Shown here: positions 26,154-33,873 of the stretch, piece by piece | Numbering within the stretch: the stretch's first letter is position 1 | Layout of the letters: every line of letters begins with the position of its first letter | Source: JBGSQR01 sp964509295 | Lineage (GTDB): Bacteria; Desulfobacterota; Desulfuromonadia; Geobacterales; Pseudopelobacteraceae | Assembly (NCBI GenBank): GCA_964509295.1 | Contig: CAZDWS010000005.1 | Coordinates: 62,001-126,000, forward strand | DNA: 64,000 bases | Reading direction: 5' to 3' | Translations under genes and position numbers: made by a program | Notes under the pieces: generated by a model | Databases searched by the model: none | The model's input: only the letters and a program-made list of their open reading frames with translations | What the model was told of the DNA's origin: nothing

Positions 26154-26187
26154 ACGCCCCTGACCTTTCGCCCAGGGGCGTTTTTTT
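26154..26187 (+). terminator. Intrinsic terminator of glcD-glcF
   Basis: ACGCCCCTG pairs with CAGGGGCGT and is followed by seven T, 26 bases after the glcF stop. Confidence 0.92.
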
Positions 26188-26213
26188 GTCTACAGCTTTT
26201 TTATCTACACCAT

Positions 26214-26256
26214 AAACGCAGAAAGGCCGGGAGAATCTCCCGGCCTTTCTGCGTTT
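26214..26256 (-). terminator. Intrinsic terminator of typA
   Basis: A perfect 20-base-pair stem with a very short loop (arms AAACGCAGAAAGGCCGGGAG and complement), placed 17 bases after the typA stop. A/T-rich flanks on both sides may also allow use from the + strand. Confidence 0.9.
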
Positions 26257-26272
26257 ATTTATTAAAAGACAA

Positions 26273-28078
26273 CTAGTTTTTGTTGGCGCGCTTACGCTTG
26301 GTAGGATCAAGCTCTTTCTTGCGCAGACGAACTGACAGCGGAGTGACTTCAACAAGTTCATCATCATCAATGAATTCAAGTGCCTGCTCCAGAGTCAGAA
26401 GACGCGGAGGAGTCAGCTTGATTGCATCGTCAGTACCGGAGGCACGTACGTTGGTCAGCTTCTTGCCTTTGCATGGGTTGACGTCCAAATCGTTGTCCTT
26501 ATTATGCTGGCCAATGATCATGCCGCCATAAACCTCGGTAGCTGCTCCGATAAAGAGCGTGCCACGCGGTTGCAGCGCATCAAGTGAATAGGCGGTTGTC
26601 TCGCCATGTTCCATAGCCATCAGAACACCGTTCTTACGGCCCGGAATCTCGCCTTTGTATGGGGCGTACTCATGGAAAGTATGAGTCATTACGGCAGTAC
26701 CACGGGTATCTGTCAGTACATCGCCACGCAGGCCGATCAGACCTCGAGCAGGAATGACAAATTCCATGCGGACCATCTCACCCATAGGTGCCATGGCAAC
26801 CATTTCGCCTTTACGCGGACCCATTTTCTCGATAATTGCACCCTGGAATTCTGAGGCCACATCAACTACCAGATATTCCATCGGCTCTGTTTTAACGCCA
26901 TCTACCATGCGGATAATAACTTCCGGCTTGGAAACAGCCAGCTCAAAACCTTCACGACGCATGTTCTCGATCAGAATAGAAAGGTGCAACTCACCGCGAC
27001 CGGAAATCCTGAAGGTGTCAGGACTGTCCGTATCTTCTACACGCAGTGAAACATTTGTACGCAACTCTTTAGTCAAACGCTCGCGAATATTACGTGAAGT
27101 AACCCACTTGCCTTCACGACCTGCAAAGGGTGAAGTATTGACGATAAAGTTCATGGAAAGTGTTGGCTCATCAATAGACACATAAGGCACTGCAATCGGG
27201 TTTTCTGCAGAAGCCAGAGTTTCACCGATGCTGACATCTTCAAAACCGGCCACGGTAACAATATCACCGGTTCCAGCTTCATCGATATCAACCTGTTTGA
27301 GCCCCTCGTAGCCGAGCAGCTTGGTAATCCGGCCACGGGTAATGGTACCGTCTCTCTTGATCATAGCCACGGTCTCACCGGCTTTTACACTGCCATGAAA
27401 AATACGACCGGTTGCAATACGACCGATATAGTCATTATAATCGATGTTGGCTATCAGCATCTGGAAAGGGGCATTGGCATCACCCTTTGGTGGGCGAACA
27501 TTTGATTCAACCACAGCAAAAAGTGGTTCCATGCTGGATGACTCAACGGAGATGTCCAGCTTGGCGTAACCCAATTTGGCGCTGGTATAAACAACAGGGA
27601 AATCAAGCTGCTCATCTGTTGCATTCAATTCGCAAAAAAGGTCGAAAACCATATTCAGGACTTCATCCGGGCGTGCGCCTGGGCGGTCAATCTTGTTGAT
27701 AACAACAATCGGCTTGAGACCAAGATCAAGTGATTTTTTCAAAACAAAACGGGTCTGTGGCATCGGTCCGTCAAGAGCATCAACCAGCAGAAGAACGGAG
27801 TCAACCATCTTCAGTACGCGCTCAACTTCACCGCCAAAATCGGCATGGCCCGGTGTATCAACAATATTGATCTTGTATTGGCCATGGTGAATGGAAAGAC
27901 TCTTGGCCAGAATCGTGATTCCGCGTTCCTTTTCCAGATCGTTGCTGTCCATCACGCGCTCGGTGATGGCTTCATTTTCGCGAAAAACACCTGCGTGGCG
28001 CAGCATTGCATCAACAAGAGTAGTCTTGCCGTGGTCTACGTGGGCGATAATGGCGATATTACGAATTCTTTCCTGCAT
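26273..28078 (-). CDS. typA: Ribosome-associated GTPase TypA/BipA
   Basis: 601 residues, the usual family length. The GTPase domain has AHVDHGKTTLVDAMLR (P loop), DTPGHADFGGE (G3) and VINKIDRPGARP (G4 NKID). Domains II, III, V and the TypA-specific C-terminal region follow (GRGELHLSILIENMRREG, VMTHTFHEYAPYKG, KGKKLTNVRASGTDD). TypA binds ribosomes and supports growth under cold or other stress by assisting subunit assembly. A GAGGAG ribosome site lies 10 bases before the ATG. The leader contains a terminator-like hairpin (28109-28140). Confidence 0.97.
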   Translation of the reverse strand: MQERIRNIAIIAHVDHGKTTLVDAMLRHAGVFRENEAITERVMDSNDLEKERGITILAKSLSIHHGQYKINIVDTPGHADFGGEVERVLKMVDSVLLLVDALDGPMPQTRFVLKKSLDLGLKPIVVINKIDRPGARPDEVLNMVFDLFCELNATDEQLDFPVVYTSAKLGYAKLDISVESSSMEPLFAVVESNVRPPKGDANAPFQMLIANIDYNDYIGRIATGRIFHGSVKAGETVAMIKRDGTITRGRITKLLGYEGLKQVDIDEAGTGDIVTVAGFEDVSIGETLASAENPIAVPYVSIDEPTLSMNFIVNTSPFAGREGKWVTSRNIRERLTKELRTNVSLRVEDTDSPDTFRISGRGELHLSILIENMRREGFELAVSKPEVIIRMVDGVKTEPMEYLVVDVASEFQGAIIEKMGPRKGEMVAMAPMGEMVRMEFVIPARGLIGLRGDVLTDTRGTAVMTHTFHEYAPYKGEIPGRKNGVLMAMEHGETTAYSLDALQPRGTLFIGAATEVYGGMIIGQHNKDNDLDVNPCKGKKLTNVRASGTDDAIKLTPPRLLTLEQALEFIDDDELVEVTPLSVRLRKKELDPTKRKRANKN

Positions 28079-28108
28079 GGTTTAAAGCTCCTCAATTCTC
28101 TCTTTTTT

Positions 28109-28140
28109 CAAAATAAAAGGACGGGCTTTACAGCCCGTCC
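28109..28140 (-). terminator. Terminator-like hairpin in the typA leader
   Basis: On the minus strand GGACGGGCT-GTAA-AGCCCGTCC is a perfect nine-base-pair stem with a tetraloop, followed by TTTTATTTT, 36 bases before the typA ATG. The next gene upstream is divergent, so there is no obvious gene for it to terminate; an attenuator is possible. Confidence 0.75.
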
Positions 28141-28217
28141 GTAAGTTGATGCAGTATGGCAGTTTTTTATACAGCTGGCAAGTTAATATCGCGTTACAAT
28201 TTAATACTATAAGTGAT

Positions 28218-28246
28218 TTGACAAGATCAATTGCCAGTATTACATT
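28218..28246 (+). promoter_or_regulatory. Putative sigma-70 promoter of the DUF1847 gene
   Basis: TTGACA and TACATT are spaced by 17 bases, 35 bases before the ATG at 28281. Confidence 0.5.
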
Positions 28247-28280
28247 TAATCTCATCAAAACTGTTTTTTCGGAGACTCAT

Positions 28281-28937
28281 ATGCCTACTAATGACAAGAC
28301 ACTGACCTGCGGTGACTGTGCCACCATCAATTGCAGTACCCGTTCATCAACCTTCCCGGCCTTCTGCCTGACAGAAGCAGAAGACAAAGAACAGCTAGAA
28401 GAGGTTAAAAGGCTCTACCTTGAAGATCCATTGCTTTCCAAGATGACTACAGTTGCGGCAGAGATCGAATCAAGCCACTACTGCAAACTGACGCGAGTTG
28501 AAGAAACTATCGCATTTGCCAAAGGTATCGGCGCAAAAAAAATCGGCATTGCTACCTGTGTTGGATTAATCAATGAGGCCAAAGCATTCAAGAAAATTCT
28601 GGATGCACAGGATATAGAAAATTTCACAGTTGCCTGCAAGGTTGGAGCGATTGACAAAACAGAGGTCGGTATTCCCGAAGAGAATAAGATTAAACAGGGA
28701 AAACATGAGTCGGCTTGCAATCCTGTCCTGCAGGCTAAGATCCTGGCAAGGGAAAATACAGATTTCAACGTGATTATTGGCCTGTGCGTAGGGCATGACT
28801 CCATGTTCATCAAGTATTCAGAAGCACCAACCACCTGTCTTGTGGCCAAAGATAGGGTTCTGGCCCACAATCCTGCCGGAGCACTTTACTGCAGTAACTC
28901 ATACTATAAACGCCTGACCAATAAACTTGAATTCTAA
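28281..28937 (+). CDS. DUF1847 family cysteine-rich protein
   Basis: 218 residues from the ATG at 28281, which has CGGAG eight bases upstream. Cysteines cluster at the N-terminus (CGDCATINC, then a Cys in AFCLTEAE) and recur downstream (IATCVGL, VACKVG, SACNP, GLCVGHD, TTCLVAKD, LYCSN), suggesting metal or cluster binding. The middle is an alpha/beta domain with KKIGIATCVGLINEAKAF. This matches the uncharacterised DUF1847 proteins common in anaerobes. There is no signal peptide. The function is unknown; a metal-dependent enzyme or redox role is a guess. Confidence 0.75.
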   Translation: MPTNDKTLTCGDCATINCSTRSSTFPAFCLTEAEDKEQLEEVKRLYLEDPLLSKMTTVAAEIESSHYCKLTRVEETIAFAKGIGAKKIGIATCVGLINEAKAFKKILDAQDIENFTVACKVGAIDKTEVGIPEENKIKQGKHESACNPVLQAKILARENTDFNVIIGLCVGHDSMFIKYSEAPTTCLVAKDRVLAHNPAGALYCSNSYYKRLTNKLEF

Positions 28938-28962
28938 TCCGCCTTATTGGCACAAAATTAAA

Positions 28963-28991
28963 GCCCCATCGCACAAATACGATGGGGCCGT
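28963..28991 (+). terminator. Probable terminator after the DUF1847 gene
   Basis: GCCCCATCG pairs with CGATGGGGC over an 8-base loop. Only a short T run (CGTTT) follows, so efficiency is uncertain. Its position between convergent genes supports the call. Confidence 0.6.
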
Positions 28992-29065
28992 TTACCTATC
29001 CAAAGATCATTCCGGACCATACCGAAGGCGATCCCATCCTCATAGGCAAATAAACTCTTCAGTTG

Positions 29066-30409
29066 TCAGAACATCACTTTTACCAGCAGCCACCCAACAA
29101 TACATCCAGTTCCAACGCCAATGAAGCCCGGAATCATAAAGCTGTGATTCAGTATGTACTTGCCGATCCTGGTAGTTCCTGAACGGTCAAAGCCGATACA
29201 GGCCAGATCGCTGGCATAGGTCGGCAAAAAGAAATATCCGTAACCGGCCGGCAGAAATGCCAGGATAACCAGCGGATCTACTCCGATACTTAATCCAAGT
29301 GGCACAATTGCCGCCAGAGCCGCAGCCTGACTGTTAACAAGTTTGGAAACCAGAAACAGAACAATGGCATATGTCCAGGGCTGGGTTTTAACTACACCTG
29401 CCAGCATTTCTTTAAGCATTGCGAAGTGCTCTTGGAAAAAGGTATCAGCCATCCAGGCGACACCGAAAATGGAAATGACTGCCACCATACCGGCCTTAAA
29501 AACTGTGCCGTTCGGAATTTCCTGCGGTTTGACCTTGCTGACAATCAGAATCAGTGCACCGGCGGAAAGCATCATCATCTGAATGACAAGGTTCATTGAA
29601 AGTGCTTTTGCCTTGCCAGCTGCACCAAATGCTGGACGCAATTCAGGGAATGCGCCCAGAAGAACTACTGCTGCAATTGCACCAAAAAATATCCAGGTTG
29701 CCCAGTAAGCTTCCTTCGGAAAAACTTTATCAAGCAGAGTGGCTGACTCACCGTAGATATAATCCCGCTGTGCAGGATCCTGCAATTTGGCCTGAAAATC
29801 AGGATCTTTATCCAGATCCTTACCACGATTCAAACTCCAAAGCGCTGCAACAATAACACCACACAGGGTGGCCGGCATCCCTACCGACAGTATTTCCAGC
29901 AGGCTGATCGGGTGAGCGGACTTGCCGAGCATTGCCACCATGGAGACCACGGCAACCGAAACCGGCGAAGCCAATATTCCTATTTGGGATGAAACCGAAG
30001 CAACCGCCATTGGACGTTCCGGACGGATGCCTTTTTTAATGGCGATATCATAGATTATCGGAAACATGGTGTAGACAACGTGGCCGGTACCACACATAAC
30101 CGTCAGTGACCAGGTTGTCAGAGGTGCCAGAAAGGTAATATGTTCAGGGTGCTTGCGCAGGAATTTTTCTGCAAAACGCATCATGACATTCAGACCCCCG
30201 GCCGTCTGCAAAACTGATGCACAACCAAGTACTGACATAATTGTCAGCAGCACATCTACCGGCGGCTTACCGGGAGCCAGATGAAAAACAAATGCGAATA
30301 TCAACAGACCGACGCCACTGATCAAACCCAGGCCAAAACCACCGTAACGCGTACCGACAAGCAGACAGGCGATGATTACTAAAAACTCCATGGTAATGGT
30401 TAAATCCAT
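29066..30409 (-). CDS. dcuB: Anaerobic C4-dicarboxylate exchanger DcuB
   Basis: 447 residues and about 10-12 membrane helices. It follows the E. coli DcuB pattern closely: FHLAPGKPPVDVLLTI, VMCGTGHVVYTMFPIIYD, KKGIRPERPMAVASV, RGKDLDKDPDF, SQAAALAAIVPLGLSIGVDP and FDRSGTTRIGKYILNHSF. DcuB exchanges fumarate, malate or aspartate for succinate and supports fumarate respiration. The upstream region has a -24/-12 promoter and three palindromic sites next to a sigma-54 regulator gene, so expression should depend on that regulator and its kinase. Confidence 0.93.
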   Translation of the reverse strand: MDLTITMEFLVIIACLLVGTRYGGFGLGLISGVGLLIFAFVFHLAPGKPPVDVLLTIMSVLGCASVLQTAGGLNVMMRFAEKFLRKHPEHITFLAPLTTWSLTVMCGTGHVVYTMFPIIYDIAIKKGIRPERPMAVASVSSQIGILASPVSVAVVSMVAMLGKSAHPISLLEILSVGMPATLCGVIVAALWSLNRGKDLDKDPDFQAKLQDPAQRDYIYGESATLLDKVFPKEAYWATWIFFGAIAAVVLLGAFPELRPAFGAAGKAKALSMNLVIQMMMLSAGALILIVSKVKPQEIPNGTVFKAGMVAVISIFGVAWMADTFFQEHFAMLKEMLAGVVKTQPWTYAIVLFLVSKLVNSQAAALAAIVPLGLSIGVDPLVILAFLPAGYGYFFLPTYASDLACIGFDRSGTTRIGKYILNHSFMIPGFIGVGTGCIVGWLLVKVMF

Positions 30410-30495
30410 GTTTCCAGACCTCCTCCAGAATTTAATATCCCCTCAAGTTCCAGGGACCATACAAATAGAATCAAATTATTTCTGAATAGGTATAT

Positions 30496-30512
30496 AGCAT
30501 GTAGTGTGCCCA
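30496..30512 (-). promoter_or_regulatory. Sigma-54 (-24/-12) promoter of dcuB
   Basis: On the minus strand TGGGCACACTACATGCT has GG and GC exactly 10 bases apart, with GGCAC and TGC matching the TGGCAC-N5-TTGCA consensus. Transcription would begin near 30485, leaving a leader of about 75 bases. Confidence 0.75.
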
Positions 30513-30572
30513 CATCAATGCAGCCCATAACAGGCCGAAATATCACAATAAATTTTCACAGACCCTAATAAC

Positions 30573-30610
30573 AAAAAAATACCGCCATAACCTGAGGTTA
30601 TGGCGGTATT
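30573..30610 (-). terminator. Terminator of the proA-kinase-regulator operon, containing an operator copy
   Basis: A perfect 15-base-pair inverted repeat (AATACCGCCATAACC and its complement around TGA) is followed on the minus strand by seven T. It lies about 95 bases after the regulator stop. Its core, 30587-30601, is the same palindrome as the operator sites upstream of dcuB. Confidence 0.85.
30587..30601. promoter_or_regulatory. Putative activator site 1 for dcuB
   Basis: ATAACCTGAGGTTAT, a perfect ATAACC-N3-GGTTAT palindrome centred about 109 bases before the predicted dcuB start. Confidence 0.65.
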
Positions 30611-30656
30611 GGATGATTTTAGTGCAAATTCTTTAAAACAGTGGTTTAAAGCAACC

Positions 30657-30671
30657 ATAACCGGAAGTTAT
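30657..30671. promoter_or_regulatory. Putative activator site 2 for dcuB
   Basis: ATAACCGGAAGTTAT, a degenerate copy (ATAAC-N5-GTTAT) of the palindrome, centred about 179 bases before the predicted start and 19 bases from site 3. Confidence 0.6.
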
Positions 30672-30675
30672 CTTT

Positions 30676-30690
30676 ATAACCTCAGGTTAT
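30676..30690. promoter_or_regulatory. Putative activator site 3 for dcuB
   Basis: ATAACCTCAGGTTAT, a perfect palindrome identical to site 1 on the opposite strand, centred about 198 bases before the predicted start. It lies 14 bases after the regulator gene stop. Confidence 0.65.
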
Positions 30691-30703
30691 GGAAGTTCGT
30701 AAT

Positions 30704-32122
30704 TCATGATATTTGACGCATCTTCAGACGCTTGGACAGTGCCGGCTGCGAAATACCGAGCAATCTTGCAGCCAGTGTCTGGTTGCCATTTGCCCGATCC
30801 AGGGCATCCATAACCAGAAATGCTGCAGCATCACTGAAAGTAGGAAGCTCTTCAAATTCGGAGAAGGGATTTTGTCGGGGTAATGCCGGTGCGGTTACAA
30901 CTGCCTCGGTTCTAGAACGCTCCACGGAACTGATAAAGGTTTCCATGGAGAGCATCCGGTCTCGATGCAAACTTACCGCATCAAAAACCATGGCTTTCAG
31001 TTCACGCACATTTCCCGGAAAAGAATAGGTCGCCAGAAAAGCCGCCAGCCCCTTGGGTGGAGTAGGTTTTTTCTTGCCCAGTGTCCTGGCCGTTTCTCCC
31101 AGAAAGTGATCCAGCAATAAAGGAATATCACCACGCCTTTCCCGTAGAGGTGGCAGATGTACCTGGTGTGTGCGCAACCGATAAAACAGATCGCGACGGA
31201 AACAACCAGCGCCCTCTTTAGCGGTCAGATTCTGATGCGTGGCAACAATGATTCTGGCCTTGATCCGTTTTGGCAGATCACTTCCCAGCGGGAAATATTC
31301 CCCCTCCTGTAGCAACCGCAATAGTTTGACCTGTGAAGGGATACTCAAGTCGCCGATCTCATCCAGAAACAGTGTCCCATCGCCGGCCTCTTCAATCATA
31401 CCACGCCGGACCTGTTCAGCACCGGTAAAAGCCCCGCGTACATGACCGAAAAGTGTATCGGCAAAAACCGTATCGTCCAAACCGGCCACATTGACCGTCA
31501 CCAGTTTACCTTTGCAACCGCTCAAGCGATGGGCTGCCCGGGCAATCAACTCTTTACCCACCCCGCTTTCTCCGGTAATCAACAAAGGCTGGGGACTTTT
31601 AGCCACCGCCTCCACATAGGTAAAAATTGCATGCATCGCCCGATCATTGGTGATTATGGATTCAAAAGCCTCCGGTTGACGAATGGCCGGAGAGCAAAAT
31701 CGGCTGGCCATCTCACGGTGATCACGCTGCAACTCCTGCATGCGTACCGCTCTCACAACACCGCTGATCATGCGATCCTCATCATCGGTCTTGACGAAAT
31801 AGTCAAAGGCACCGCGCCGGATACAACCCACCGCTGTTTCTATCTGGTTCAGACCGCTGACAACAATTGTAGCAATTTCCGGATGCTGTTCAGTAATCAT
31901 TTCCAGCAGTTCTTCGCCGGAAAAATGCGGCATGGTCAAGTCCAAAAGAACCAGCCCGATCCGCCCGCTGTCCAGAATACTCATTACCTGGCGGCTGTCG
32001 CTACAGGTCGTAATATTGGTAATTCCGGCACATGACTCCAAAGTCAGTGCCAGTGATCCCAGCCAGTCAGGTTCGTCATCAACCAGTAAAATACCGAAAT
32101 CAGGATAACAGTTCTCGCTCAC
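30704..32122 (-). CDS. Sigma-54-dependent response regulator (DctD/NtrC family)
   Basis: 472 residues. Receiver (about 8-130; Asp in LVLLDLTMPHFSGEE), AAA+ domain (about 158-385) with Walker A GESGVGKE, the sigma-54-contact loop GAFTGAEQ, and GDGTLFLDEIGDL, and a Fis-type helix-turn-helix at the C-terminus (LAARLLGISQPALSKRLK). Such regulators, once phosphorylated, bind enhancers and open sigma-54 promoters. The neighbouring dcuB gene has such a promoter and palindromic sites. The start overlaps the upstream kinase stop by four bases, which makes them a cognate pair. Confidence 0.93.
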   Translation of the reverse strand: MSENCYPDFGILLVDDEPDWLGSLALTLESCAGITNITTCSDSRQVMSILDSGRIGLVLLDLTMPHFSGEELLEMITEQHPEIATIVVSGLNQIETAVGCIRRGAFDYFVKTDDEDRMISGVVRAVRMQELQRDHREMASRFCSPAIRQPEAFESIITNDRAMHAIFTYVEAVAKSPQPLLITGESGVGKELIARAAHRLSGCKGKLVTVNVAGLDDTVFADTLFGHVRGAFTGAEQVRRGMIEEAGDGTLFLDEIGDLSIPSQVKLLRLLQEGEYFPLGSDLPKRIKARIIVATHQNLTAKEGAGCFRRDLFYRLRTHQVHLPPLRERRGDIPLLLDHFLGETARTLGKKKPTPPKGLAAFLATYSFPGNVRELKAMVFDAVSLHRDRMLSMETFISSVERSRTEAVVTAPALPRQNPFSEFEELPTFSDAAAFLVMDALDRANGNQTLAARLLGISQPALSKRLKMRQIS

Positions 32123-33873
32123 GAAGGTTGCTCCTCAATATGAATTGGCAGAGTCAGAGTAACTACGGTTTCATATCCGGGTACAGATTCAAATTCAAGC
32201 GTCCCGCCATGCTCCTTGACAATACCTGCCGAAACCGAAAGACCGAGACCGGTTCCGCCTATTTCCCGCTTGGTAGTAAAAAACGGATCGGTAAGACGCG
32301 CCAGGTGTTCCGGTGAAATTCCACTTCCTTCATCTCTCAGACGAAACATGACCGTCTTCTGTTCAGGGTCACTAAAGGTGACCAGTTGGATACAGCGACT
32401 ACTGTCCGGCAAAGCCTGGCATGCATTAAGGATCAGATTAACCAGCACCTGTTCAATACGTTGCGCATTGCAGCGGATTTTAGGTAATTTTTTGCCATAT
32501 CCCGTTTTAAAACAGCGAGTAGCTTTGCGAATATTCGGTTCAACCAAACGCACTGATGCCTGGACAATGCTGTTCAAATCAACAATCTCATTGCACGTCG
32601 CATCCCCCTGTCGGGCAAAGTCCTTCAGATCATCCACTATGCGCTTGATCCTTTTACCTGAATCCTGCAACTTTTCCAGACTGCGTGGAATCTGTTCACG
32701 CATACGGGAATAGGGGAGACCGCCACAACTGAAATCACCATTTTCCCGATAGTATTTTTCCAAAATTTTTGAAGTATCCGCATGGATACGCTTCAAGGTA
32801 GGCACTTCCAGCAGGATCAATCCGGTCGGGTTGTTAATTTCATGGGCAACCCCGGAGACAAGAACCCCCAGAGCGGCCATCTTGTCAGCCTGTACAAGCT
32901 GTTGCTGATTGAACAGCAACTCCTCTTCGGCATGTTTTCGTTCAGCAACTTCACGGGTAAGATCAGCAGTACGCAGTGCGACCTGGCGGTGCAGGGTACG
33001 TGACCAGACAGCAACTCCACCCAGCAGAAAGACCAATGGCAGTACGATAACTGCGCCAAACTTGACCAGATGTCTCCAGGTAACTTCCGGAGGCTCAAGC
33101 ACACCAAGCCAGCGATTGTAAATCACCTCATACTGCCCGGTCTTTTTAAGTATCGCCAGTCCCTCGTTGAAGCGAGATAGAAGCTCTGCATTACCGAGCT
33201 TGACAGCATATCCATAACGATGCGTTGCCACGTTGCGCACCACCGGGACCAGGTTGGTCAGTTTAAGCTCACGAATAATATACATGCCCGGAACAATGGC
33301 AACAATTGCAAAGTCTGTATTGCCGGCAGCAACCTGGCGCAGCGCTTCAGCCGGAGTATCGGTCAAGGTCAACTTGTCGGTAAATCCTTTTCTCACCAGA
33401 TAATCATGCATGATTCCACTATGGTGCACGGAAACAGTCTTGCCCTCCAGATCATCAAAAAAATTAACCTTTGGCGAGTCACGACGTGCAAAAATGGCAT
33501 GATTGACGATGGTATGTGGCAGAGAAAAATCAACTTCCTTGGTTCGTTCATCAGAATAGGACATGCCCTGAAGCACATCCACCTTTCCACTTTTCAAGGC
33601 GCTGCGCATATCCGACCAGGCACCGAGGCGAAATTCGACCCTCATGCCCATAACATCGGCAATGGCCTTGGTCAGCTCCACGTTGTAGCCGTTGGGCTTA
33701 CCTTCCTTATCAATAAATTCGTAGGGGGGGTAGTCGCGGTCACCACCGACAATGATGGTTCTGGTTGTTCCGGAAACTTCTGTTGGAGCGGCACCGGCGG
33801 TGCCGCTCCAATTGACAATAAAAATCAGCAGAAACAGAGTCAGCCGAATCATTTGTCCCGCTGATCTCAGCAT
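32119..33873 (-). CDS. Sensor histidine kinase with periplasmic solute-binding (SBP_bac_3) domain
   Basis: 584 residues. A signal-type N-terminus (LTLFLLIFIVNWSGTAGAA), a periplasmic SBP_bac_3 domain (about 36-270: GGDRDYPPYEFID, GYNVELTKAIADVMG, GKTVSVHHSG), one membrane helix (about 285-305), a coiled coil, HisKA with the phospho-His in SGVAHEINNPTG (about residue 343), and HATPase_c (DEGSGISP, GGTGLGLS). BvgS-like kinases use this sensor fold; the ligand is usually an amino acid or small anion. DctB kinases use a different (PDC) sensor. Pairing with a sigma-54 regulator beside dcuB suggests a dicarboxylate or amino acid such as aspartate as signal, which is inference. Confidence 0.92.
   Translation of the reverse strand: MLRSAGQMIRLTLFLLIFIVNWSGTAGAAPTEVSGTTRTIIVGGDRDYPPYEFIDKEGKPNGYNVELTKAIADVMGMRVEFRLGAWSDMRSALKSGKVDVLQGMSYSDERTKEVDFSLPHTIVNHAIFARRDSPKVNFFDDLEGKTVSVHHSGIMHDYLVRKGFTDKLTLTDTPAEALRQVAAGNTDFAIVAIVPGMYIIRELKLTNLVPVVRNVATHRYGYAVKLGNAELLSRFNEGLAILKKTGQYEVIYNRWLGVLEPPEVTWRHLVKFGAVIVLPLVFLLGGVAVWSRTLHRQVALRTADLTREVAERKHAEEELLFNQQQLVQADKMAALGVLVSGVAHEINNPTGLILLEVPTLKRIHADTSKILEKYYRENGDFSCGGLPYSRMREQIPRSLEKLQDSGKRIKRIVDDLKDFARQGDATCNEIVDLNSIVQASVRLVEPNIRKATRCFKTGYGKKLPKIRCNAQRIEQVLVNLILNACQALPDSSRCIQLVTFSDPEQKTVMFRLRDEGSGISPEHLARLTDPFFTTKREIGGTGLGLSVSAGIVKEHGGTLEFESVPGYETVVTLTLPIHIEEQPS

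Noticed and set aside
31442..32035. 197-codon frame antisense to the sigma-54 regulator
   Set aside because: Shadow of the receiver and AAA+ coding region; no domain.
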